Assembly: GCA_027717925.1 (NCBI GenBank)
Contig: JALLON010000104.1
Span: forward strand, 1 to 8,941
DNA length: 8,941 nt
Reading direction: 5' to 3'
DNA from: Acidobacteria bacterium AH-259-G07
GTDB taxonomy: Bacteria; Acidobacteriota; UBA6911; RPQK01; JADFOI01
The first letter of the stretch is position 1. Every line of letters starts with the position of its first letter. A program made the position numbers and the translations under genes. The notes beneath the pieces were generated by a model. It worked only from the letters and a program-made list of their open reading frames with translations, was not told where the DNA came from and ran no database searches. Below, one piece after another: positions 1 through 6,113 of the stretch.

Positions 1-1264
1 ACTGGGCGCAGACGGCTTGTGATCCTAGATCTTCTTCAATACGCAGCAGCTGGTTGTACTTGGCCATCCGATCGGTTCGACTGGCTGAACCCGTTTTGAT
101 CTGACCTGCATTGGTGGCGACCGCAAGATCAGCGATAAAGGAATCCTCTGTCTCGCCTGAGCGATGAGAGATGATGTGTGTATAGCCGTTGACCTTGGCC
201 AGTTCGATGGCACGCAGCGTTTCTGTTAAGGTACCGATCTGGTTGAGCTTGATTAAGATCGAATTAGCCACCCCACTTTCGATTCCCTTCTGCAAACGTT
301 TGAGGTTAGTCACGAAAAGATCGTCACCAACCAACTGGACTTGGCACCCTAGGGCTTGGGTTAGGAGCTTCCACCCGTCCCAGTCGTCTTGGCCTAGGCC
401 GTCTTCAATCGAATAGATGGGATAACGATTGAGCCAGTCTTGGTAGAGTTCGATCATCTCCTGGGCAGTCTTGCTGCCACCGCCCGATTTAGCGAACAGA
501 TAGTGGCCTTGATTGCTATAGAATTCACTGGCTGCAACGTCCAAGGCTAACCAAATATCCTCGCCAGGTCTGTATCCGGCTTGCTCAATGGCCAATAAGA
601 TCAACTCGACGGCCTCGTCGTTGGATTTGAGATTGGGTGCGAAGCCTCCCTCGTCTCCCACGGCTGTAGTGTACCCCTTCTGTGCCAGCACCTTCTTCAA
701 ATGATGGAAGGTTTCGACACCCATGCGAAGAGCTTCAGCAAATGTCTCCGCTTTGCCGGGCAGGATCATGAACTCCTGAAAGTCCACATTATTATCCGCG
801 TGTGCCCCGCCGTTTACGATGTTCATCATCGGGATGGGGAGATGTGAGGCATTGGTTCCCCCTAAATATTGGTAGAGGGGAATTCCCAAGGATGCAGTGG
901 CGGCGCGAGCACAAGCCAGAGACACGGCTAGAATGGCATTGGCTCCCAGGTTCTGTTTCGTTTCGGTTCCATCCAACTCGATCATGGTCTGATCGATCTT
1001 GATTTGATCAAACACCGACAATCCTTCCAGTCCAGGTGCGATCACCTTATGGATGTTAGCGATGGCTTTGGTGACTCCTTTACCTAAATAGCGGTCCTGT
1101 TCCTGGTCCCGCAATTCAAGGGCCTCATGCTGTCCCGTAGAGGCTCCGGAAGGGACGGCTGCACGGCCCAAAACTCCCTCCGTGGTCATGACCTCGGCTT
1201 CAACTGTGGGATTTCCCCTGGAGTCCAGAATCTCTCTGGCATGAATTTCTTCAATGATGGGCAT
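1..1264 (-). CDS. eno: Enolase (2-phosphoglycerate dehydratase), C terminus cut by window edge
   Basis: Converts 2-phosphoglycerate to phosphoenolpyruvate in glycolysis; in many bacteria it is also part of the RNA degradosome. I translated the minus strand from ATG at 1264 and obtained 421 uninterrupted residues to the window edge; bacterial enolases are about 430 residues, so roughly ten are missing. The N terminus is the usual MPIIEEIHAREILDSRGNPT. The catalytic and metal-binding set is complete: Glu164 and Glu205 (in GDEGGFAPN), Asp242 (LALDVAASE), Glu287 (SIEDGL), Asp314 (LVGDDLF), Lys339 (ILIKLNQIGT), His367-Arg368-Ser369 (ISHRSGETED) and Lys390 (GQIKTGSASR). The start is supported by GGGAG at 1276-1272, seven bases upstream. 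It is divergent from the STAS gene. Nothing suggests it is broken. Confidence 0.98.
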   Translation of the reverse strand, partial: MPIIEEIHAREILDSRGNPTVEAEVMTTEGVLGRAAVPSGASTGQHEALELRDQEQDRYLGKGVTKAIANIHKVIAPGLEGLSVFDQIKIDQTMIELDGTETKQNLGANAILAVSLACARAATASLGIPLYQYLGGTNASHLPIPMMNIVNGGAHADNNVDFQEFMILPGKAETFAEALRMGVETFHHLKKVLAQKGYTTAVGDEGGFAPNLKSNDEAVELILLAIEQAGYRPGEDIWLALDVAASEFYSNQGHYLFAKSGGGSKTAQEMIELYQDWLNRYPIYSIEDGLGQDDWDGWKLLTQALGCQVQLVGDDLFVTNLKRLQKGIESGVANSILIKLNQIGTLTETLRAIELAKVNGYTHIISHRSGETEDSFIADLAVATNAGQIKTGSASRTDRMAKYNQLLRIEEDLGSQAVCAQ

Positions 1265-1416
1265 ATTCCTTCTCCCACTGGGCGGTTTGTAATCCTGTCA
1301 CCGCAGCCACAGTGCCGAGATCGTTCGTGAGGTTTCAGGCCGCTCCCGGCCCACTCGCGAATTGCCATGGCGCGGCATGTTGACACGTCAAAACGGAGCG
1401 TGTCAAGATTGCTCAC
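1265..1416. other. Divergent intergenic region between eno and the STAS gene
   Basis: These 152 bases must hold the promoters of both divergent genes. The eno side carries only the ribosome binding site near 1272-1276 and no clear -10/-35 pair. The STAS side carries the inverted repeat at 1380-1406. No convincing small ORF or RNA gene is seen; an open frame on the minus strand through here (1440-1186) overlaps the eno start and resembles nothing known. Confidence 0.6.
1380..1406. promoter_or_regulatory. Perfect 8-bp inverted repeat, candidate operator or overlapping divergent promoters
   Basis: TTGACACG at 1380-1387 is mirrored exactly by CGTGTCAA at 1399-1406, with an 11-base spacer. Each arm contains TTGACA, the sigma70 -35 consensus, one reading toward the STAS gene and one toward eno. 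At 18-base spacing these face CAAGAT (plus strand, 1404-1409) and CAACAT (minus strand), both weak -10 boxes with three of six consensus bases. The plus-strand version would start transcription within a few bases of the STAS start codon. The symmetry also fits a dimeric repressor site. The arms are seen directly; the function is inferred. Confidence 0.5.
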
Positions 1417-1803
<387 letters not shown>

Positions 1804-2023
1804 AGCTGTAGCGGGCCATGTATCTACGGACTGGCTTTGAATCATCATGTTTTCTGTGTGATCTCGGCTATTGAAACTGAGGAGTCCGAAGCTTCCACCT
1901 GAATTTGGCTCCCGGTTTGTGGCTCCTCATTCTGGCTTCTGACTCCTGTCTCCTGTCTCCTGACTCCTGTCTCCTGACTCCAGTCTCCTGACTCCTGACT
2001 CCTGACTCCTGTCTCCTCTCCCC
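1804..2023. other. Convergent intergenic region, mostly repeat
   Basis: Two genes converge on these 220 bases. Bases 1804-1929 hold no gene I can support and no classical stem-plus-T-run terminator; a small GAAGCTTC palindrome near 1889 is too short to interpret. The rest is the heptamer array. Open frames across this stretch translate into RSQE/RRQE-type low-complexity sequence, which comes from the repeat and is not evidence for a protein. Confidence 0.6.
1930..2020 (-). repeat. Heptanucleotide tandem repeat array, 13 units, GGAGTCA/GGAGACA type
   Basis: Read on the plus strand, 13 consecutive 7-base units fill exactly 91 bases: TTCTGGC, TTCTGAC, TCCTGTC twice, TCCTGAC, TCCTGTC, TCCTGAC, TCCAGTC, TCCTGAC three times, TCCTGTC and TCCTCTC. 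Variation is concentrated at unit position 6 (T or A), and the outermost units are degenerate, as expected for an array that grows internally. It begins four bases past the stop of the TPR gene. Relative to the coding strand of that gene the units read GTCAGGA/GACAGGA, the same sense as the STAS array relative to its own gene. Confidence 0.95.
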
Positions 2024-2998
2024 TCACTTCCGGCGCATCCGTTCCTTCATGCGCTTCAGGCTCTCCTCGATTTGTGGAGCCGGGTGGAGATTTTGGGCTT
2101 TTTGATAGTTTTGTAGAGATTTGTTGTAATCCTTCTTTTTTTCGTAGATATAACCAAGACGATCGTACACTTCCCAATTGTCCGGCGCTAAGCTTGCACT
2201 GTTCAAGAACGCGCTTTCGGCCGCTTCCAGATTCTGGCTAAAGAGCTGGGCGAGTCCCAGGTTGAACCAAGCGTCTGCATCCTGCGCATTCTCCTTCACA
2301 TAATCTTTGAGAACAACGGCTGCTTCCTTGTAGTTTTTCACTTCAAAAGCGCTGATGGCCTGTCGGTATAGCAACCGAGAGAGGTAGCGCTTCGCTTCCG
2401 AGGCGTCCGGATCCAAGGTCAGAGCTTGTTTCAGATATTTCTCCGCCTGCGTGAAATCTCCAAGTCGGTAATGAGAGATTCCCAGTTGTAGGGCGTCTTT
2501 GAGCTTTCCTCGCTGGATGGAAATCGCTTTCTGCAGATCGGAGATGGCCTGATCGAACTCATTGATGTTGTAGTAAGCAGACCCTCGTGTGTGATGCAGC
2601 TGATACTGATCGCGAGGTGAACGAGCGTAGCGCTCCCCTTTGAGCAAGGTGGCAATGGCGTCACCATATTTGCCACTGTTATAGTAGGCGAGGGCCAAGC
2701 CGTAAAAGGAAATGTAGTTGTCGCTCTTCAGCCGCAGTGCATTTTCAAAAGCCTCAATGGCTTTCTCATACTTCTTTGTTCTTAAGTAGGAATCTCCCAG
2801 GATTCGATGACCACTCTCGTAATCAGGATTTGCCTTGACGATCTGTTCAAATTCCTCAATTGCTTTGGAGTACTGCCCTTGCTTGTAATGGGAAAGTGCC
2901 TTCTCGAAGTTGCCCTGGGCCATTAGAGAAGCAACTACCCAGGTGAGCAGCAGAACGGTGAAAAATTTATTTTTCACTGCCTTATTCGAATATTCCAA
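2024..2998 (-). CDS. Secreted tetratricopeptide-repeat protein, last gene of the ExbB-ExbD-ExbD operon
   Basis: 324 residues. Residues 8-27 look like a signal peptide: KNK, then the hydrophobic stretch FFTVLLLTWVVASL, with likely cleavage after SLMA before QGN, so the protein should be exported. From about 27 to 308 it is built of eight TPR-like helical pairs near 27-60, 61-94, 95-128, 131-164, 167-199, 205-240, 241-274 and 275-308, with the typical pattern of G/A at position 8, Y at 11 and A at 20 (for example AIEAFENALRL). A charged tail, SLKRMKERMRRK, ends it. The longest frame starts at TTG 2998, overlapping the upstream gene by 17 bases and preceded by GGAAGG. A GTG at 2977, four bases after the upstream stop, would give a cleaner signal peptide and is the alternative. 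It is likely a periplasmic partner or scaffold of the motor; no enzyme motif is present. Confidence 0.88.
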   Translation of the reverse strand: MEYSNKAVKNKFFTVLLLTWVVASLMAQGNFEKALSHYKQGQYSKAIEEFEQIVKANPDYESGHRILGDSYLRTKKYEKAIEAFENALRLKSDNYISFYGLALAYYNSGKYGDAIATLLKGERYARSPRDQYQLHHTRGSAYYNINEFDQAISDLQKAISIQRGKLKDALQLGISHYRLGDFTQAEKYLKQALTLDPDASEAKRYLSRLLYRQAISAFEVKNYKEAAVVLKDYVKENAQDADAWFNLGLAQLFSQNLEAAESAFLNSASLAPDNWEVYDRLGYIYEKKKDYNKSLQNYQKAQNLHPAPQIEESLKRMKERMRRK

Positions 2999-3419
2999 AC
3001 GCCTTCCAGCGTTCGACTTCGGTCCGGGTAGGGATGGATATGTGCTCTACTTGCAAGTATTTGAGGCGATCAAAAACGTCAATCATAACGAAGTACGGGA
3101 CGTCAGGCTGGGTTTGGATGATGACGGGCTTTTGGGGATTCTGATCCATCTTCATCTGTATGTAACCGCCCATCTCTTCCAGCGACATCGGTGTCTTGTC
3201 CACCATGTACTGTCCCTCTCCCATGATTTTGATGTGGATCGCTTCTTCGGGTTGCACATCCACTTGCGTGGGGTCATCTTTGGGGAATCTGAACTGCAGC
3301 CCTCTGGTGGTGACAAACACGGCAGTGAGCATGAAAAAGATGATAAGTAAGAAGGCGATGTCGGCCATCGAAGAAGTCGGAATCGCACCTGGTGATCGAA
3401 GACGCGCTCTCAATTGCAT
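2982..3419 (-). CDS. ExbD/TolR-family protein 2 (periplasmic subunit of a proton-driven motor)
   Basis: 145 residues with the ExbD/TolR layout: a short cytoplasmic N terminus (MQLRARLRSPGAIPT), one membrane helix at about 17-36 (SMADIAFLLIIFFMLT), then a periplasmic domain. Asp20 in the helix matches the essential proton-carrying aspartate of ExbD and TolR. The C-terminal half (PVIIQTQPDVPYFVMIDVFDRLK) matches the family's dimerising periplasmic fold. ATG at 3419 shares one base with the stop of the preceding gene (TGATG), so translation is probably coupled. Its helix is nearly identical to that of the next upstream paralogue, but codons and the rest of the protein differ, so the duplication is old. 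After the helix it has FVTTRGLQFRFP, unlike its partner. Confidence 0.94.
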   Translation of the reverse strand: MQLRARLRSPGAIPTSSMADIAFLLIIFFMLTAVFVTTRGLQFRFPKDDPTQVDVQPEEAIHIKIMGEGQYMVDKTPMSLEEMGGYIQMKMDQNPQKPVIIQTQPDVPYFVMIDVFDRLKYLQVEHISIPTRTEVERWKAFGIFE

Positions 3420-3850
3420 CAGGTGCCCCTCCTGACTTTCTTGTCGGTTAACAGACCAATCCTCTTGGCACCATGGACCCGCAATTGGTCCAACACTGCA
3501 TCGATCAGCTGGTAGCGGACCATGCGATCGGCTTTGATGAGAAACTCTTTGTCCGGGATCAACTCGATGATCTCCTGAGTGAGCAGGCCGACTTCTTCTG
3601 GACTGCCCAAAGGAAAGGAGGGCCGCTCACCGTCTGTAAATTGAATGGCACCGTCGGCTGTTATGGCAATAATTGCCGAATTCCTCGGTACCTCGGTTTG
3701 GATTTCCGAATCTGGAAGTTGTACCGTCGTCCGTTCCGGTGAAAAGGAGGTCGTCAGCATAAAGAAGATGATCAGCAAAAAGGCGATATCAGCCATGGAG
3801 GCGGTTGGTACCACTGGAGCGATTCGACGAGACTCATGCCTTTTCTTCAT
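3419..3850 (-). CDS. ExbD/TolR-family protein 1 (periplasmic subunit of a proton-driven motor)
   Basis: 143 residues: a basic N terminus (MKKRHESRRIAPVVPT), one membrane helix at about 18-37 (SMADIAFLLIIFFMLTT) with the conserved Asp21, then a periplasmic domain containing EFLIKADRMVRYQLIDAVL, the usual 'I.AD....Y..vi.v.d' pattern of ExbD/TolR. These proteins bind an ExbB/TolQ pentamer and pass proton-driven movement across the periplasm. ATG at 3850 overlaps the stop of the channel gene as ATGA, the classic sign of coupled translation and fixed stoichiometry. With the following paralogue it gives the operon two different ExbD-type subunits. Confidence 0.94.
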   Translation of the reverse strand: MKKRHESRRIAPVVPTASMADIAFLLIIFFMLTTSFSPERTTVQLPDSEIQTEVPRNSAIIAITADGAIQFTDGERPSFPLGSPEEVGLLTQEIIELIPDKEFLIKADRMVRYQLIDAVLDQLRVHGAKRIGLLTDKKVRRGT

Positions 3851-4539
3851 ACCACTTTCGTTTGCTGCCGGCTGACCTCTTCCGCTTCTATCGGCTGTCG
3901 TTGTTCTTGACCCTCGATTTCACTGAAGGTCTCTAGGAGCATGGAAGAGCTGGTTTCCATGTCGAGAACAAAGTTGGACACCTTATTATTAAAGTAGTTG
4001 TAGGCAGCCTGGACAGGCAGGGCGATAATCAAGCCGGTGGCAGTAGTGATCAGGGCTTCAGAGATACCGCCCGCCACTGCCTGAGGATTTCCCAGGCCCA
4101 CCTCGGCTAGAGCTTCGAAAGAGCGGATCATTCCAGTGACTGTTCCCAGAAAGCCGAAGAGGGGTGCAATGTTGGCCACCGTGGCCAGGATCCAAAGCCC
4201 TTTCTCCAATTTTGACACTTCGTGCAGAGCCACACTTTCCATGGCTTTGTCGATTTCGGGGTGAGACTTGCCGAAACGAAGAAGCCCCGACTTCAAAGTG
4301 GTCGCGACGGGATGGTCAACCGACTCGCAAACCTCAACGGAGCGACGTAAATCTCCACCCAGCAGAGACTCACGAATTCTTGAAAAAATTTCCGCTGTAT
4401 CCCCCTTGATTCGGTTATAAGAGATGACTCTCTCAACGATGAAAATCAGGCCAAGCAGCGAGCAGAGGAAAAGCGGTATCATCATCAGACCGCCTTGTCG
4501 GACGTAAGTGAAAAGAGTTCCACCGATTGCTAGCAGCAC
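3847..4539 (-). CDS. MotA/TolQ/ExbB-family proton channel subunit
   Basis: 230 residues, inner membrane. Three membrane helices are visible at about 16-36, 115-138 and 160-182, separated by the long cytoplasmic loop typical of the family. Helix 2 contains APLFGFLGTVTGMIRSF; Thr133 corresponds to Thr148 of ExbB. Helix 3 contains ISEALITTATGLIIALP; Thr166 corresponds to Thr181. Both line the proton path in characterised members. The start is GTG at 4539, chosen because GGAGG lies eight bases upstream. The last 25 residues are charged and probably cytoplasmic. It is the first gene of a four-gene operon with two ExbD-type proteins and a TPR protein. Sequence alone does not separate Tol, Ton and Agl-type gliding motors; no TonB, TolA, TolB or Pal is present here. 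Confidence 0.94.
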   Translation of the reverse strand: MLLAIGGTLFTYVRQGGLMMIPLFLCSLLGLIFIVERVISYNRIKGDTAEIFSRIRESLLGGDLRRSVEVCESVDHPVATTLKSGLLRFGKSHPEIDKAMESVALHEVSKLEKGLWILATVANIAPLFGFLGTVTGMIRSFEALAEVGLGNPQAVAGGISEALITTATGLIIALPVQAAYNYFNNKVSNFVLDMETSSSMLLETFSEIEGQEQRQPIEAEEVSRQQTKVV

Positions 4540-4546
4540 TTATTTT

Positions 4547-4553
4547 TCCTCCA
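4547..4553 (-). promoter_or_regulatory. Strong ribosome binding site of the proton-channel gene
   Basis: Minus strand TGGAGGA, followed by an A-rich spacer; GGAGG ends eight bases before GTG 4539. It decides the start of the channel gene despite the non-ATG codon and is the best Shine-Dalgarno in the window. Confidence 0.8.
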
Positions 4554-4573
4554 GTCGTTATAGCTGTACGTTT

Positions 4574-4640
4574 ATGGGTTAACACTTTCTTAGATTCATT
4601 GAACCCTTGAAAAGTGTCAATTTTTTAAGGCAAAACCCAT
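4574..4640 (-). promoter_or_regulatory. Nested inverted repeat with TTGACA box upstream of the motor operon
   Basis: On the plus strand ATGGGTT (4574-4580) pairs with AACCCAT (4634-4640). Inside it TTAACACTTT (4579-4588) pairs with AAAGTGTCAA (4611-4620), nine of ten bases. Read toward the motor genes, the second arm gives TTGACA (4620-4615) preceded by a run of A, a good -35 element; the base run 17 downstream (GAATCT) is a poor -10. A TATAAC at 4562-4557 is a second -10 candidate but would leave a leader of only about ten bases. No sigma54 motif (GG, ten bases, GC in TGGCAC/TTGCA context) was found. A promoter or operator role is inferred. Confidence 0.4.
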
Positions 4641-4678
4641 GATAGTGCTGGGCCCTGTTGGAAGTCAAACTGGAGTTC

Positions 4679-4691
4679 CCGGGTTTCCCGG
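4679..4691 (-). terminator. Short G+C-rich hairpin after the response regulator gene
   Basis: CCGGG (4679-4683) and CCCGG (4687-4691) form a perfect five-pair stem with a three-base loop, 19 bases past the regulator stop. It has no T-run on either strand, so it is at best a weak or factor-assisted terminator. Confidence 0.25.
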
Positions 4692-4692
4692 C

Positions 4693-4727
4693 GTCAGGGG
4701 GTCAGGAGATCAGGAAGTCAGGGGGAC
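4693..4727. repeat. Degenerate period-8 repeat spanning the response regulator stop codon
   Basis: TCAGG recurs at 4694, 4702, 4710 and 4718, exactly eight bases apart, in units GTCAGGGG, GTCAGGAG, ATCAGGAA and GTCAGGGG. It resembles the GTCAGGA heptamers at 1930-2020 but has a different period. The regulator's stop (4712-4710) lies inside the third unit, so its last residues (PLTS) come from the repeat. Confidence 0.75.
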
Positions 4728-6101
4728 CTTGATGTTGAGGCGCTTGAGTTTTTCGTTCAGGGTGGTGGGATTGACACGCAGCAAGTTGGCGGCTTTTTTC
4801 TGGTTCCAATCGACCTTTTGAAGGGCGGTCATGATGAGGTTTTTCTCATACTCCAAAACCAGATCTTTCAAAGTGGCACCATTGTCCAGCAAATTCAGCT
4901 TGCCAAGACTCACCGAGGTCGAATCTAAGATTTCGCGGGGAAGTAAGTCTTGGGTGATGCCGCCCTGATCCGGAGCCAACACCACGGCTCGTTCCATCAC
5001 GTTTTCCAGTTCCCGAACGTTTCCGGGCCAGTCATACTCCATCAGCAGCTTCAGCACCGACTGGTCCAAGGAGCAAACGGGACGCTCGTTCTCTTTACAA
5101 AAATGTTGCAGAAAGTGTTCGGCAAGAAGAAGAACGTCTTCTCGGCGCCGGCGAAGAGGTGGGAGAGCAATCCTGATGACGTTCAAACGGTAGTAAAGAT
5201 CTTCACGGAATTCTTGATTTTCCACCGCTTGCTTAAGATCAATGTTGGTGGCGGCAATAATCCTGACATCCACCTTAATATTTTCCAGTCCACCGACGCG
5301 GCGGAACTCCCTTTCCTGGATTACGCGCAGCAGTTTAGATTGGGTGTCGAGGGGCAAAGTCCCCACTTCGTCAAGAAAAATCGTTCCAGCACTGGCGACC
5401 TCGAACAGACCTTTCTTGGTAGCGGTGGCCCCCGTGAAGGCTCCTCTGACGTGACCGAAAAGCTCGCTTTCCAATAAGTCGCTGGGAATTGAACCGCTGT
5501 TGACAGCCACAAAAGGGCCATTGGAGCGAGAGCTGCAGCTGTGGATGGCTTTGGCCACTAGCTCCTTTCCCGTTCCGCTCTCTCCCGTGATCAAGACAGT
5601 ACTTCGGCGCGGCGCGACTTGAGTGATCAACTCGAAGACCTGCTGTATTTGCTCGCTCTTGCCAACAATGTTCTCAAAGGTAGAACGCTCTCTGAGAGTC
5701 TTCTTAAGCCGGCGGTTTTCCATCTCCAGGCTGCGCTTTTTGAGCCCGTTGTTGACCACCAACACTAATTCCTCGTTTTTGAAGGGCTTGGTGACGAAAT
5801 CAAAGGCGCCGGATTTGGTTGCCTTGACGGCATTCTCGATCGAGGCGTAGGCGGAGATCATCACCACAACTATGTCGGGATCCACCCGCAGAATTTCCTC
5901 AAGAGTGGCCAACCCACCCTTTCCGGGAAGCATCAGGTCAAGAAGAACAAGATCAACACCTTGCTCTTTGGCTTTTTCGATCCCCTCTTCCCCCGTTGCA
6001 GCGGCAGTTACCTTATAGCCTTCTTCCTGGAAGAGGGTGGTGGCGATTTCCCGCATGATTTCTTCGTCATCAATGACCAGAATGGAAGCTTGTGTTGACA
6101 T
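4710..6101 (-). CDS. NtrC-family sigma54-dependent response regulator
   Basis: 463 residues, cytoplasmic, three-part NtrC architecture. Receiver (about 5-120): acidic Asp11-Asp12, phosphoacceptor Asp55 (LLDLMLPG), Ser83 and Lys105 (DFVTKPF). AAA+ domain (about 143-378): Walker A GESGTGKE at 173-180, sigma54-contacting loop GAFTGA at 220-225, Walker B IFLDE ending at 244-245, and the WPGNVREL sensor-2 region at 358-365. The C-terminal Fis-type helix-turn-helix (about 430-457, KKAANLLRVNPTTLNEKLKRL) binds enhancers. All motifs needed for ATP-driven opening of sigma54 promoters are intact. The ATG at 6101 follows the kinase stop by 12 bases, with only a weak AAGAAA upstream, so it is co-transcribed with the kinase, its likely partner. 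The target genes are unknown; the downstream motor operon is a candidate. The extreme C terminus is encoded by a short repeat. Confidence 0.97.
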   Translation of the reverse strand: MSTQASILVIDDEEIMREIATTLFQEEGYKVTAAATGEEGIEKAKEQGVDLVLLDLMLPGKGGLATLEEILRVDPDIVVVMISAYASIENAVKATKSGAFDFVTKPFKNEELVLVVNNGLKKRSLEMENRRLKKTLRERSTFENIVGKSEQIQQVFELITQVAPRRSTVLITGESGTGKELVAKAIHSCSSRSNGPFVAVNSGSIPSDLLESELFGHVRGAFTGATATKKGLFEVASAGTIFLDEVGTLPLDTQSKLLRVIQEREFRRVGGLENIKVDVRIIAATNIDLKQAVENQEFREDLYYRLNVIRIALPPLRRRREDVLLLAEHFLQHFCKENERPVCSLDQSVLKLLMEYDWPGNVRELENVMERAVVLAPDQGGITQDLLPREILDSTSVSLGKLNLLDNGATLKDLVLEYEKNLIMTALQKVDWNQKKAANLLRVNPTTLNEKLKRLNIKVPLTS

Positions 6102-6113
6102 GGCCGGATTTTC

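Larger units (their letters stand above)
4540..4709. other. Intergenic region between the response regulator and the motor operon
   Basis: 170 bases with no supported gene; a 60-codon plus-strand frame starting at 4639 runs antisense into the regulator gene and is not credible. The region holds the motor operon's ribosome binding site, a nested inverted repeat with a TTGACA box, a short G+C-rich hairpin and the edge of a period-8 repeat. The gap suggests that the motor operon can be transcribed separately from the two-component pair. Confidence 0.6.

Noticed and set aside
1367..1384. Possible sigma54 promoter, TGGCGCG followed by GTTGA
   Set aside because: The second element is shifted by one base, so the invariant GG-N10-GC spacing is not met.
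1845..2177. 110-residue minus-strand open frame
   Set aside because: It overlaps the 3' end of the TPR gene in another frame and translates the heptamer array into RSQE/RRQE low-complexity sequence.
2910..3350. 146-residue plus-strand open frame
   Set aside because: It is antisense to ExbD2 and the 5' end of the TPR gene, both of which carry conserved motifs; no ribosome binding site or recognisable domain.
4621..4626. T-run after an inverted repeat as an intrinsic terminator
   Set aside because: On the plus strand no gene lies upstream to terminate, and the loop of 22 bases is long; it is noted only as part of the inverted repeat.
4950..5477. 175-residue plus-strand open frame
   Set aside because: It lies entirely antisense to the AAA+ domain of the response regulator, and its translation resembles no family; the regulator is intact and clearly the real gene.
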